A DNA stretch of 64,000 nucleotides from the NCBI RefSeq assembly GCF_017873715.1, contig NZ_JAGGKM010000002.1:613417-677416 (forward strand). Direction: 5' to 3'. The stretch is from Cytobacillus luteolus (lineage in GTDB: Bacteria > Bacillota > Bacilli > Bacillales > Bacillaceae_L). Shown in pieces: positions 34,503 through 43,676 of the stretch. The notes under the pieces are model-generated. The model saw only the letters and a program-made list of their open reading frames with translations. It was not told where the DNA came from and did no database searches. Each line of letters begins with the position of its first letter. The first letter of the stretch is position 1. The translations under genes were made by a program, and so were the position numbers.

Positions 34503-35732
34503 TTGAACCAGACATCAAAAAAGAATTCATTATTACTTTTATTCGGGATTGGCACATCCACCTTTGGTGATTTTATTTACCTTATAGCTATTAATATCCT
34601 TGTCCTACAAGTCACAAATTCGGCGGCTGCAGTAGCAGGATTATGGATTATGGGGCCAATTGCTTCGATACTTACAAAATTTTGGTCAGGTAGTGTCATT
34701 GATCGAAGTAACAAGCGAAATCTTATGATTGCCTCTGACATATTTCGTGCACTTTTAGTAGCTATTATTCCTTTTTTAACATCGATATGGCTTATTTATG
34801 CCTGTCTATTTTTTCTTTCTGTTGCAAGAGCGTTTTTCGAGCCAACATCAATGACCTATATCACGAAATTAATCCCACAGGAGCAGCGAAAAAAATTCAA
34901 TTCATATCGTAGTCTTGTGACATCCGGTGCTTTTTTAGTTGGCCCTGCAATTGCAGGTGTACTATTAATTATTAGCTCTGCAAAAGTTGCTATCTGGATC
35001 AACGCAGTTACATTTATTGTTTCAGCAATCATCTTATTCCTTCTACCAAATCTAGAGAAAAACAATAGTATTTCACACGGGAATGCCTTAAGTCTCACTA
35101 ACCTTAAACAGGATTGGCGACATGTTCTAACCTTTAGTAAAAACAGTAAGTACATAGTAACAATCTACGCGATTGCTCAGTTTATAATGGTTATTGCCTT
35201 AGGAATGGACGCTCAAGAGGTTGTCTTCACTCAAAAGGTTCTCGGACTTTCGGAAGCAGATTTTGGATATTTAATTAGCATAACAGGAATTGGTCATATT
35301 ATAGGTTCTCTGACCGTATCAGTTTTTTCAAAGAGACTCTCAATCCAGCAACTAATGGGAATTGGTTACTTGATGGTTGCTATCGGTTACCTGATTTATG
35401 CTTTATCGTTCTCTTTCACATCTGTCGCAGTTGGTTTTATCATACTAGGTTACTTTAATGCTTTCTATAACACTGGTTTCATGACGTTTGTTCAAAATAA
35501 CGTACCAACCGATATGATGGGGCGGATCTTAAGTGTGTTTGGGACCTTCCAAAGTTTCCTTCAAATTGCATTAATCTTGTTAATTGGTTTTACTGGGGAG
35601 ATTTTAGAACTACGTTATACCATTATCATTGCCTCTGTACTTAACATGGTTGTTAGCTTAGCTTTAATCTTACTAGTGTATAGACCATCTAGAGCGATCT
35701 ATTTTAAAGAAACAAATGAATTATCGAATTAG
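34503..35732 (+). CDS. MFS transporter
   Basis: 409 residues from a TTG start, 12 TM helices. MFS loop motif GSVIDRSNKRNLMIASD between TM2 and TM3 and a symmetric central loop. It resembles Bacillus MFS efflux permeases of the macrolide-efflux/EntS-like type (DHA3). Likely exports a drug or metabolite. Co-transcribed with the Nudix gene. Confidence 0.85.
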   Translation: MNQTSKKNSLLLLFGIGTSTFGDFIYLIAINILVLQVTNSAAAVAGLWIMGPIASILTKFWSGSVIDRSNKRNLMIASDIFRALLVAIIPFLTSIWLIYACLFFLSVARAFFEPTSMTYITKLIPQEQRKKFNSYRSLVTSGAFLVGPAIAGVLLIISSAKVAIWINAVTFIVSAIILFLLPNLEKNNSISHGNALSLTNLKQDWRHVLTFSKNSKYIVTIYAIAQFIMVIALGMDAQEVVFTQKVLGLSEADFGYLISITGIGHIIGSLTVSVFSKRLSIQQLMGIGYLMVAIGYLIYALSFSFTSVAVGFIILGYFNAFYNTGFMTFVQNNVPTDMMGRILSVFGTFQSFLQIALILLIGFTGEILELRYTIIIASVLNMVVSLALILLVYRPSRAIYFKETNELSN

Positions 35733-35743
35733 ACAAAAACTAA

Positions 35744-35770
35744 GCAAAAACGAAGATTCTACGTTTTTGC
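35744..35770. terminator. Bidirectional terminator
   Basis: GCAAAAACG / CGTTTTTGC stem, extended outside by AGACAAAAAC/GTTTTAGTCT, between convergent genes. Confidence 0.83.
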
Positions 35771-35775
35771 TTGTT

Positions 35776-37116
35776 TTAGTCTTTATTTACTTCATTTTCC
35801 TTAACCGTTATCTTAACTTTCATTATACGTTTATCACTCATTTCTTCAATTGAAAAAATGATGTTTTGATATTCAACTATGGGTAAATCATGAGCGGAAG
35901 GAATATAGCCGATTTGACCAATCACAAAGCCACTTATTGTGTCGAATTCATCTGTTGGCAAGTCCATTTTTACTATTTCTTCAACTGTATATAGGTTGGC
36001 ACTTCCCGCTATCAGATATTGGCCATTGCCAAGTTCAACAATTTCATTTTTATCCTCTTCATTTTCATCATATTCATCAAAAATATTACCTACGATTTCC
36101 TCAATGATATCTTCTATTGTAATAATACCATCGGTACCTCCATATTCATCAACTGCAATAGCCATGTGAATATTGAATTCCTGCATTTCTTTTAAAAGGT
36201 CGTCAATTTGTTTTGATTCAAGAACAAAATAAGGGTCCCTTAAAAGCTCTCTTATATTAAAACGCTCTTCCTCACAGTTTTCGATAAACTGAATTAAATC
36301 CTTGGAATGCAAAACACCTATGATGTTATCTATGTTCTCTTCATAAACTGGAAACCTGGTGTATCTCTCATCTAAAACTAGCCTAGTCGTTTCCTTTAGC
36401 GTGTATTGTAAGGGAATGGCGACAATGTTTGTCCGATGTGTCATGATGTCAGAAACCGTTTTGTTGTCAAATTCAAAAATATTATTAATCATTATTTTCT
36501 CGGCTTCTTGTATCGTCCCTCTCTCTTTTCCAACATCCACCATCATACGAATTTCCTCTTCTGTTACATTTTCATCTTCCGCATTAGGGTCTACTCCAAA
36601 AAGACGAACAATTGTATTCGTTGAAAATGTTAATAGTTTTACAAATGGTGAAGAAATTTTTGAAAGGAAGGTTAATGGAGCAACTGCAAACATTGAAATA
36701 GCTTCAGCTTTTTGTAAAGCTAGTCGTTTTGGAACGAGCTCTCCCACTACCAATGTAAAGTAGGATAATATAAGGGTAACCACAATTACCGAAAGTGTAT
36801 CAAGTAAACGTGCCGGTAAAGGTACCCCAAAAGTAATTAGTAAATCGGTTAATTTCCCGGCAAAGCTACCCGCTGCAAACGCACTCGCCAGAAACCCTGC
36901 AAGAGTAATTCCAATTTGAATCGTAGCTAAAAACCGGCTAGGTTCATCCAGAAGGTTATAGAGCATTATTGCTTTTTTATCTCCACTATCCGCCATCAAT
37001 TTTACTTTATTATCATTTAAAGAAATTAGGGCGATCTCTGATGCAGCAAAGAAAGCATTCAGTATTATTAAAATCAAAAGAATGATTAATTCCATACTCA
37101 CTGTTACCAGCTCCAA
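35776..37116 (-). CDS. Hemolysin-family CNNM/CBS protein (YugS/MpfA-like)
   Basis: 446 residues. DUF21/CNNM transmembrane domain (1-190; NAFFAASEIALISLN, LVVGELVPKRLALQKAE), two CBS domains (about 205-335) and a C-terminal CorC_HlyC domain. B. subtilis paralogs include the Mg2+ exporter MpfA; others have no clear role. A metal (Mg or Co) efflux function is likely. The TTG at 37116 has AGAGGATTACTAA; an internal ATG at 37095 is the alternative. Confidence 0.88.
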   Translation of the reverse strand: MELVTVSMELIILLILIILNAFFAASEIALISLNDNKVKLMADSGDKKAIMLYNLLDEPSRFLATIQIGITLAGFLASAFAAGSFAGKLTDLLITFGVPLPARLLDTLSVIVVTLILSYFTLVVGELVPKRLALQKAEAISMFAVAPLTFLSKISSPFVKLLTFSTNTIVRLFGVDPNAEDENVTEEEIRMMVDVGKERGTIQEAEKIMINNIFEFDNKTVSDIMTHRTNIVAIPLQYTLKETTRLVLDERYTRFPVYEENIDNIIGVLHSKDLIQFIENCEEERFNIRELLRDPYFVLESKQIDDLLKEMQEFNIHMAIAVDEYGGTDGIITIEDIIEEIVGNIFDEYDENEEDKNEIVELGNGQYLIAGSANLYTVEEIVKMDLPTDEFDTISGFVIGQIGYIPSAHDLPIVEYQNIIFSIEEMSDKRIMKVKITVKENEVNKD

Positions 37117-37241
37117 TTAGTAATCCTCTATATAATAAATAATCCTCTTTTATGTGAGGGGATTTGCTACTCTCATTTGTTTAGTTTTTTATTAAATGTC
37201 ATATTTTATTCGAAAAATAGGTATTGAAAAAAGGACCGAAG

Positions 37242-37616
37242 TTAATCGGTCCTGTCATGATGGTAATCTTTTTTCTTTACAACTTTGAGCTCACTATCTT
37301 CTTCTTCCACAAGATGCTTAAGCATTGAAAGTTTATTCGACCAGTATTGTTCGAAATAGGACAACCAATCCTTTAACTCTGAAAATGATTCAGGGTGTAG
37401 CCTGTATCTTTTCTCTCTTCCAACCTTTCGCCCGCTAACTAGGTCAGCCTCTGAAAGAATATTTAAATGCTTTGCAATCGCTGTTCGGCTCATTGGGAAA
37501 TGTGAGGTAATCTCAGAGATAGGTAGCTCTTTTTCTGCTAATAATTTTAATACTTCTCTACGAGTAGGGTCTGCAATTGCTTGGAAAACATCATGCTTTT
37601 GCGCGGGCTGGGACAC
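37242..37616 (-). CDS. ArsR-family transcriptional regulator
   Basis: 124 residues from a GTG start whose ribosome site GGAGGC lies in the end of the SRPBCC gene; TAG and GTG abut. Winged helix with ADPTRREVLKLLAEKELPIS and MSRTAIAKHLNILSEADLV motifs, then a RKVGREKRYRL wing. No metal-binding CxC is present, so this is the non-metal type usually paired with SRPBCC/AHSA1 proteins. It likely represses its own operon through the palindromes at 38060-38107. Confidence 0.88.
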   Translation of the reverse strand: MSQPAQKHDVFQAIADPTRREVLKLLAEKELPISEITSHFPMSRTAIAKHLNILSEADLVSGRKVGREKRYRLHPESFSELKDWLSYFEQYWSNKLSMLKHLVEEEDSELKVVKKKDYHHDRTD

Positions 37617-38033
37617 CTAAGCCTCCACTGCCTTACCAAGATTTTCAATAATGCTTGTCCATCCTTGGTTCATACGATCACGTATAACAGAAGCTTTTTC
37701 GTTGGCCTTTCCTACAATTTCTTCAGAATCTCTCCAACCACTATGGATTAACGTAAACTCAGTCTTATCCCCTAAATCTTTTAAAATGAATTCAACAATC
37801 CATCCATCTGTATCCCAAGTGAATGCTAAACGATTAGGTGGTTCAATTTCTAATACTTTACAAGGTGACGGACCAAACGGAGATTGCAAATGAAACTCGT
37901 GCCCTACTTCTGCCTGAAAATCATTTGGCATAAACCAAGCAGCAATTCCTTCTGAAGTTGATACTTTGTCCCATACTTTTTGGATAGGCGCATTAAATGT
38001 TATAGTTTGTTTTATATCCTGTACAGTTGGCAT
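37617..38033 (-). CDS. SRPBCC (AHSA1-like) domain protein
   Basis: 138 residues from ATG 38033 with GAAGGTATTGAA. The START/Bet v1-like fold is indicated by [49 protein letters not shown] and the C-terminal [13 protein letters not shown]. Such proteins bind hydrophobic ligands or act in stress response. First gene of an operon with ArsR. Confidence 0.88.
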   Translation of the reverse strand: MPTVQDIKQTITFNAPIQKVWDKVSTSEGIAAWFMPNDFQAEVGHEFHLQSPFGPSPCKVLEIEPPNRLAFTWDTDGWIVEFILKDLGDKTEFTLIHSGWRDSEEIVGKANEKASVIRDRMNQGWTSIIENLGKAVEA

Positions 38034-38059
38034 TTCAATACCTTCTTTCTTTCTAATAT

Positions 38060-38114
38060 GAAACCAAATGGTTTCTCTTTTTACATTATATAGAACCATT
38101 TGGTTTCATGTCAA
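38060..38114 (-). promoter_or_regulatory. Promoter with two ArsR-type operators
   Basis: TTGACA (38109-38114), 18-bp spacer, TATAAT (38085-38090). One palindrome, GAACCATTTGGTTTC, fills the spacer (38093-38107); its inverted near-copy GAAACCAAATGGTTTC (38060-38075) covers the start region. A repressor bound at both would block RNA polymerase. Consensus promoter boxes with paired operators make autoregulation by ArsR very likely. Confidence 0.78.
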
Positions 38115-38177
38115 CCTTACTATATTTTTTAAAACAGGAAAAAGCAGATCTCGAAAGTACTCAAGAACTGCCTTTTG

Positions 38178-38813
38178 TTATTCTTTTATTACTATCCCTA
38201 AAAGCCTTGCAAATGCAATTGCTTGTTCACTTGATACTACGCATCCCTTCAAATCTCCTGGTGAAAGACTTAATTGATCAATTTTACAACTACTAAGATC
38301 AATTCCATCTAATGAAGTATTCGTAAAGTTGGCTTCAACTAAATCACAATCCGTAAAATCTATTTTGTTGAATTTACATTCAAAGAAATCCCCATTACGT
38401 AGGGAGCACCTTTCAAATTTCACATTCTTTAAAGAAGCATATCCGAAAGAGCTTAAGTTTGCATAACAGTTATCAAATACCACATTTCCGAAAGTGGCCT
38501 CTGTTAGGTTTAGACCAACTAATTTTGATTCTATAAATTCTACTCTATGGATAGCTCCTCCACTAAAGTCTGTATTTGATAAGTCACACTTTTCAAAGAT
38601 AACATCGGTAAGTTCAATATTCGTAAATGTAACATCCATAAAGGTTACATTTTTAAAAACAACTTGATCAAAACGCATTCGATTGATTTCTTCTTCAAAA
38701 ATAGTACAGTCACTTATAGTACATGCACTTATGTACCTGTCTTCCATATCATCAAAATTAGCTGATTCTAAGTACGATGGTATTTTTGGTGATTGAATCT
38801 TTATTTTATTCAT
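38178..38813 (-). CDS. Pentapeptide-repeat protein
   Basis: 211 residues. About 20 tandem pentapeptides of the A(D/N)LXX type (FKNVTFMDVTFTNIELTDVI, CDLSNTDFSGG, FERCSLRNGDFFECKF) predict a right-handed quadrilateral beta-helix that mimics DNA. Relatives such as Qnr protect gyrase; this one is not close enough to call. GAGAAGGATG lies upstream. The C-terminal helix differs from Qnr dimers. Monocistronic. Confidence 0.85.
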   Translation of the reverse strand: MNKIKIQSPKIPSYLESANFDDMEDRYISACTISDCTIFEEEINRMRFDQVVFKNVTFMDVTFTNIELTDVIFEKCDLSNTDFSGGAIHRVEFIESKLVGLNLTEATFGNVVFDNCYANLSSFGYASLKNVKFERCSLRNGDFFECKFNKIDFTDCDLVEANFTNTSLDGIDLSSCKIDQLSLSPGDLKGCVVSSEQAIAFARLLGIVIKE

Positions 38814-38892
38814 TATAAGAACATCCTTCTCAATTGATGAGAGACCCTTCTGGTTTCTCTAATAACTTATGTTACATGATTTAACCTAAAAA

Positions 38893-38925
38893 GGGTAGCA
38901 TCCTACATAACGTAGAATACTACCC
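38893..38925 (-). terminator. Terminator of the ABC transporter operon
   Basis: GGGTAGCATCCTAC / GTAGAATACTACCC with one mismatch, T-run on the minus strand after the permease stop. Confidence 0.8.
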
Positions 38926-38934
38926 TCTTTTCTT

Positions 38935-39933
38935 TTACCTCAATTTATAATACGTAATTGCAAGCGCGAAGGCTAACACTGTTCCTTTTATAATGTCCAT
39001 AGCATAGTAAGGAACAGACATCATGACCAATCCATTTTGTAAAATACCAATTAAAACAGCACCAACAAATGTACCAAAGGCATTGGGTTTTCCAGCTCCT
39101 AAAACAGAAAAACCGATAAATGCAGCAGCAACTGAGTCCATCAAATAGGGCGAGCCTGCGTTAATCTCAGCAGTCATGACCCTAGAAGCTAAAATGATTC
39201 CTCCAATTGAAGCAAACAGTGCAGACAGTAGATATGCAATGACCTTATAGCGATTAACTGGAATACCTGATAATCTTGCTGCTTCTATATTCCCTCCAAT
39301 AACATACATGTATCTACCATGCTTTGTATACGTTAGAAAAATATGAACAAAAACAACGACGACAACCATAATGATTATAATCCAAGGGACCTGACCAAGA
39401 CTAGCAAAAAATGGGCTAATAACTCCTTCAGCAAAGTTGCCATCAGGCATAATCATATTTTGAGAAACAGTTGCTCCTTTTGTATATGTTAGAGCTATCC
39501 CCTGAATGATGAACATCATGGCTAAGGTTAATAGCATGTCTGGAATTTTCATCTTTACAATTAAAAAGGAGTTTAAAGCCCCCACCAACAAGGCTGCAGT
39601 AATCGCTGCAAAAATGGCAATCACTGTATTTTGAGAAAACCAAACAAACATCGATATGACAATTGCATTCGACAACGAGGCCACTGAGCCCACTGATAAA
39701 TCAAATCCATTAACTGATAGAGAAATAGTAATCCCAATCGCGATAATGGTTACGATCGAAATGGATCGTAGAATACTTATTAGATTGTTTCCCTGGATAA
39801 AAGATGGGTTCGCAGCGGCAAAAACAGCGATTAACATAAAGATTGTCAGGATCGTTCCGTATTTATAAAAAAAATGAAATAGATCAAAGGATTTTTTCTT
39901 TACGTTCGTAGTTGCTGTGACTGAATCCTTCAT
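38935..39933 (-). CDS. Ribose-type ABC transporter permease
   Basis: 332 residues from ATG 39933, which has GGAGGTACTACAC; a start at 39954 is possible. RbsC/BPD_transp_2 family with eight to ten TM helices; SLSVNGFDLSVGSVASLSN and the IGGNIEAARLSGIPVNRYK loop are typical. Overlaps the ATPase end by 50 bp. It forms the channel of the SAM-riboswitch-controlled importer. Confidence 0.88.
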   Translation of the reverse strand: MKDSVTATTNVKKKSFDLFHFFYKYGTILTIFMLIAVFAAANPSFIQGNNLISILRSISIVTIIAIGITISLSVNGFDLSVGSVASLSNAIVISMFVWFSQNTVIAIFAAITAALLVGALNSFLIVKMKIPDMLLTLAMMFIIQGIALTYTKGATVSQNMIMPDGNFAEGVISPFFASLGQVPWIIIIMVVVVVFVHIFLTYTKHGRYMYVIGGNIEAARLSGIPVNRYKVIAYLLSALFASIGGIILASRVMTAEINAGSPYLMDSVAAAFIGFSVLGAGKPNAFGTFVGAVLIGILQNGLVMMSVPYYAMDIIKGTVLAFALAITYYKLR

Positions 39934-41440
39934 GTGTAGTACCTCCAGCTGCATAAAATAAGATTTCTTCTTCGTTCGTTTTAGAAGTTTCTAGCTCCGT
40001 TGCCACTTTTCCATCGTACAAGACATACACTCGATTCGTAATTCCAATAATCTCTGATGTTTCAGAGGATGCGTATAGTACTGCCTTTCCTCGTCGAGCC
40101 AGGCCGGAAATCAATTCAAAGATATCCTTCTTCGCGCCAACATCTACCCCTTTAGTTGGTTCATCAAAAATATAAACATCTGCATCCGTAATGAGCCATT
40201 TACCAATTGCAATTTTTTGTTGATTTCCACCTGATAGATGCTGAACTTTCGTTTCTGTCGAAGGTGTTTTAATGTCAAGACTCTTAATCAATTCAACTGC
40301 TTGGGCCTTCTCTTTAGCACGATTAATAAAAGAAAAAAAGCTAGTAAACTTATTTAAATTGGCTACTGAAAGGTTTGTTACTACTGATTCCTCAACAAGA
40401 ATTCCTTCTTTTCTTCTTTCCTCAGGAACGAGCACAATTCCTTGTTTTACAGCATCAAATGGACTGCTAATTTTTATCTCTTTTCCATTTAATAGAATCT
40501 TTCCGGATGTTATTTTTGAGGAGCCAAACAAAGCTTTACACAGCTCTGTTTTACCAGCCCCTACAAGACCCGCTATCCCAACAATTTCACCAGCAGAAGC
40601 ACAGATTGAAAGGTTCTTAGTTTTAAACGTGTCTGATAGGTTATGAACTTCAAGAATCGTTTCTCCTATTGTAATAGCATGATTAGGATATTGTTCCTCC
40701 AGCTTTCTTCCTAACATTTGTTCAACGACCCGGTTCTGTGATGTATGAGAGATTGATTCACAGCTAACAAATTCTCCATTGCGCATAATAGTGATTTCAT
40801 CACAAAGTTCAAAGATCTCTGGTAGGCGGTGTGAAATAAAGATAATACCAACATTGTTTGCCTTTAACTCGTTTACAATTCGGAACAACTCAGTTGTTTC
40901 AGATTGACTTAATGGCGCAGTAGGTTCATCTAAGATAAGAAACTTGCATTCTGTTAAGATTGCTCGTGCAATGAGTATCATTTGTTTTTCAGCTAGTGTT
41001 AGTTCACTAACTAATGTTCTCGAGGATACTTTTATTTTTAATTTAGTTAGAATAGTGGTGGCCTTATTATGTAACTCATTCCAATTGACGAATAACCTCT
41101 TGACCATACTATTTACTGTCTGATTAAGCATGATATTTTCACCAACAGTTAAATTAGGAATAAGGGCTGTGTCAACCTCTTGATAGACAATTTGAATTCC
41201 ATAGTCCTGAGAATCTTTTGGAGATTGGATGGACAACGGCTTCCCATCAAGGGTGATTTGACCAGAATAATGATTATACGCACCTGACAAAACCTTCATA
41301 AGCGTTGATTTCCCCGCACCGTTCGCACCGATAAGAGCATGAACCTTTCCAGTTGAGGTTGTAAAATTCACATTATTCAAAGCCTTTACACCAGGAAATT
41401 CGATGGAAATGTTATTCATGTGAAGTTGCGATACTGACAT
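39884..41440 (-). CDS. Ribose-type ABC transporter, tandem ATP-binding protein
   Basis: 518 residues with two ABC domains as in RbsA/MglA. First Walker A GANGAGKS (38-45), second GLVGAGKT near 290, signature LSGGNQQKIAIGKW in domain 2 and Walker B IFDEPTKGVDVG. Domain 1 keeps LILDEPTAPLS but its signature is the degenerate LTLAEKQ, usual for this family. The gene start lies after the 52-bp array on the same transcript as the substrate-binding gene. Confidence 0.9.
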   Translation of the reverse strand: MSVSQLHMNNISIEFPGVKALNNVNFTTSTGKVHALIGANGAGKSTLMKVLSGAYNHYSGQITLDGKPLSIQSPKDSQDYGIQIVYQEVDTALIPNLTVGENIMLNQTVNSMVKRLFVNWNELHNKATTILTKLKIKVSSRTLVSELTLAEKQMILIARAILTECKFLILDEPTAPLSQSETTELFRIVNELKANNVGIIFISHRLPEIFELCDEITIMRNGEFVSCESISHTSQNRVVEQMLGRKLEEQYPNHAITIGETILEVHNLSDTFKTKNLSICASAGEIVGIAGLVGAGKTELCKALFGSSKITSGKILLNGKEIKISSPFDAVKQGIVLVPEERRKEGILVEESVVTNLSVANLNKFTSFFSFINRAKEKAQAVELIKSLDIKTPSTETKVQHLSGGNQQKIAIGKWLITDADVYIFDEPTKGVDVGAKKDIFELISGLARRGKAVLYASSETSEIIGITNRVYVLYDGKVATELETSKTNEEEILFYAAGGTTHEGFSHSNYERKEKIL

Positions 41441-41504
41441 CCATCCTCACTCCTTTTTAGTGATATTGTTACTTCATTTCTAGTAGATAGCTAGATTGCG
41501 GTTG

Positions 41505-42082
41505 CATAAATGGATTTATGTGACCCCATTTCCTCCATTTGACCAGTTACAGGGCACATAAATGGATTTATGTGACCCCATTTCCTCCATTTGACCAATT
41601 ACAGGTCACATAAATGGATTTATGTGACCTCATTTTCTCCTTTTGACCAATTACAGGGCGCATAAATGGATTTATGTGACCTCATTCTCTCCATTTGACC
41701 AGTTACAGGGCACATAAATGGATTTATGTGACCTCATTTTCTCCTTTTGACCAATTACAGGGCGCATAAATGGATTTATGTGACCTCATTTTCTCCTTTT
41801 GACCAATTACAGGGCGCATAAATGAATTTATGTGACCTCATTCTCTCCATTTGACCATTTACAGGGCACATAAATGGATTTATGTGACCTCATTTTCTCC
41901 TTTTGACCAATTACAGGGCGCATAAATGGATTTATGTGACCTCATTTACTCCATTTGACCAATTACAGGGTGAATAAATGGATTTATGTAACCTCATTTC
42001 GGTATTTCTACCAAACCCATGGCGCATAAATGATGTTATGTGACCTCATTTCAACCATCTGGCCAAACCCAGGTCACATAAA
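41505..42082. repeat. Array of twelve 52-bp tandem repeats
   Basis: CATAAA(T) words start at 41505, 41557, 41609, 41661, 41713, 41765, 41817, 41869, 41921, 41973, 42025 and 42077, exactly 52 bp apart. Each unit has a palindrome (best copy GGTCACATAAA / TTTATGTGACC around TGGA), then CTCATTTTCTCC-type and TTGACCAATTACAGGG sequence. Edge copies (41973 onwards, last one truncated) are more diverged, as in slippage-grown arrays. It fills the gap between the binding-protein and ATPase genes of one operon. No open frame of interest is present. Confidence 0.95.
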
Positions 42083-42098
42083 CCATTAGCAACAAAAT

Positions 42099-43214
42099 TT
42101 ACTTTTGATAATGCTCTTTTAACACCTTCATCCATTCTTCATCAAACGCAGTTGATGTACCCCAGCCTTCTACAATGTTTGCTAGATTCACCATATTAAC
42201 TGGATCACTAGAACCCTGTAGGTCAGCCTGTGAGATAAGAGATGCTTCTAAGTCATAAGTTTGTGGAGTTTCTTCTCCAGCTAATTTTTTCGCTAAAAGT
42301 CTTAAATTAACAGCACCAATTAATTTTGGATCTACTGCAGCCGTATATTTCCAAGAGCTTCCATCCGCTTGAATTTCTTGTAGGTCCGCATTAGAAACAT
42401 CAATACCATAAATTTTGATTTCATCTCTACCAGCTTCTTTAATTGCACGTGCTGCACCGATTGCGAAAGCATCCCATGTAGCAAAAATCGCATCGATTTC
42501 ACCTTTTGGATGTTTGTTTAACATGGCTGCTACCGCATTTTGGGTTTGAACAGATGTATCAGCAGCTGCTACACCGAAACGCTCAACCTCTTTAATTTCA
42601 GGATTGTTGGCTAGTACTTCTTTATAAACATTGTTTCTTCTTACCATAGGTGGAAACCCATCTACCCATAGGTACACAATATTCGCTTCACCATTATGCT
42701 CTTTTACTAATTGTTCAAGAGCTAATGTTGCTAATGCTTCATCATCCTGAGATGTTAACGTTACACCTGCAATTGTTGCAAGGTCTGGGTTTGAATCAAA
42801 GGTAACGACACTTTTTCCTGCTTCAACTAACTTTTTCACTCCATCAACCGTCGCAGCATCATCACCATGTGAAATAATAAAGCCATCATAGTCTTGTGTT
42901 AATGCTTGCTCGATTGCATCATGGAATTTAGCTGTATCGCCATTGGCTGTGAATACATCCACATCAAAGCCAAGTGACTCTCCTTCTTCCTTTGCACCAG
43001 CTAAAAATTGTGCGGTATGATCATCTCCACCAATTTTACGAATGACTTTAATTTTTGCACCTTCTCCATTCGCAAAACGCTCTGGGACATTTTCAAAACT
43101 TACTTTCTCATTACTCGCTTGATTTGTATTTTCTCCTGAAGCACAGCCGGCTAATAGAAGTGTAAAGGCTACTGCTGAAGTTAACACTGTTTTGACTAAA
43201 GATTTTTTAAACAT
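42099..43214 (-). CDS. Sugar-type ABC transporter substrate-binding lipoprotein
   Basis: 371 residues. Signal peptide with lipobox LLAGC (Cys24). Periplasmic binding protein type 1 fold: KIGGDDHTAQFLAGAKEEGE, DGFIISHGDDAATVDGVKK, VVTFDSNPD and FATWDAFAIGAARAIKEAG are RbsB-like. First gene after a SAM-I riboswitch, so the ligand may be a sulfur compound such as methylthioribose rather than plain sugar (inference). AAAGGGGAACTAACAAA precedes the ATG. Confidence 0.88.
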   Translation of the reverse strand: MFKKSLVKTVLTSAVAFTLLLAGCASGENTNQASNEKVSFENVPERFANGEGAKIKVIRKIGGDDHTAQFLAGAKEEGESLGFDVDVFTANGDTAKFHDAIEQALTQDYDGFIISHGDDAATVDGVKKLVEAGKSVVTFDSNPDLATIAGVTLTSQDDEALATLALEQLVKEHNGEANIVYLWVDGFPPMVRRNNVYKEVLANNPEIKEVERFGVAAADTSVQTQNAVAAMLNKHPKGEIDAIFATWDAFAIGAARAIKEAGRDEIKIYGIDVSNADLQEIQADGSSWKYTAAVDPKLIGAVNLRLLAKKLAGEETPQTYDLEASLISQADLQGSSDPVNMVNLANIVEGWGTSTAFDEEWMKVLKEHYQK

Positions 43215-43313
43215 TTTGTTAGTTCCCCTTTTCTAAGTAGTTTTCTTAATACTGATCTGAGCTGTCATTTTCCTCCTTGCCTGTAGTATTGAGAGGATGC
43301 TATGTACCCAAAA

Positions 43314-43338
43314 GCGTAAGCGCCTTGTTCAGGGCGCT
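43314..43338. repeat. Short GC-rich hairpin in the ABC operon leader
   Basis: AGCGCC / GGGCGCT arms with a 7-nt loop between the riboswitch terminator and the lipoprotein gene. GCGCCTTGTTCAGGGCGC motifs are dispersed in Bacillaceae; here it is probably a small repeat. Confidence 0.5.
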
Positions 43339-43356
43339 AGAGCTAGAAGAAGACAA

Positions 43357-43385
43357 TAAAAAAACCTCTCTAAAAAGAGAGGTTT
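43357..43385 (-). terminator. Terminator of the SAM riboswitch
   Basis: AAACCTCTCT / AGAGAGGTTT with 4-nt loop and seven T on the minus strand. The 3' aptamer strand can pair with it alternatively (GAGAGAGG), as in S-box attenuators. Confidence 0.88.
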
Positions 43386-43407
43386 AAGCGGCATTATCCG
43401 ATAATCC

Positions 43408-43526
43408 TCTCTCATCTTCCAAAACAAATAACTTGCTTTGCAGGATTTAGCACCAATTCCATTTAAAAATATGGAACGGTTGCCGGGCATCGTAGGGCCA
43501 GTCCCTCCGCCACTCTTGATAAGAGA
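43408..43526 (-). ncRNA. SAM-I (S-box) riboswitch
   Basis: On the minus strand: TCTCTTATCAAGAGTGGCGG, then AGGGACTGGCCC, GATGCCCGGCAACC, GGTGCTAAATCCTGC and GAAGATGAGAG, closed by P1 (43518-43526 with 43408-43416). All S-box landmarks occur in order. High SAM should stop transcription of the ABC transporter operon. Confidence 0.95.
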
Positions 43527-43563
43527 TCACGTATTAAGTTTGTGGTTAAATTTGATAGTTATT

Positions 43564-43592
43564 ACTTTAACGTGGTAGAGAAATAATGTCAA
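43564..43592 (-). promoter_or_regulatory. Promoter of the S-box operon
   Basis: TTGACA (43587-43592), 17-bp spacer, TAAAGT (43564-43569), about 40 bp upstream of the aptamer. Confidence 0.65.
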
Positions 43593-43676
43593 CAAATATT
43601 TTTAATTTTTTTAAAGTTTAATAACTTCTAAATAGTAGTATTATTACTCATATCCGCCATTGAGAAGTTCAAAGCC

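Noticed and set aside
36359..36763. 134-residue plus-strand ORF inside the CNNM gene
   Set aside because: Antisense shadow of a clearly conserved gene, no ribosome site.
41505..42082. CRISPR array for the 52-bp repeats
   Set aside because: The segments between the palindromes are near-identical rather than unique, and no cas genes are present. It is a plain tandem array.
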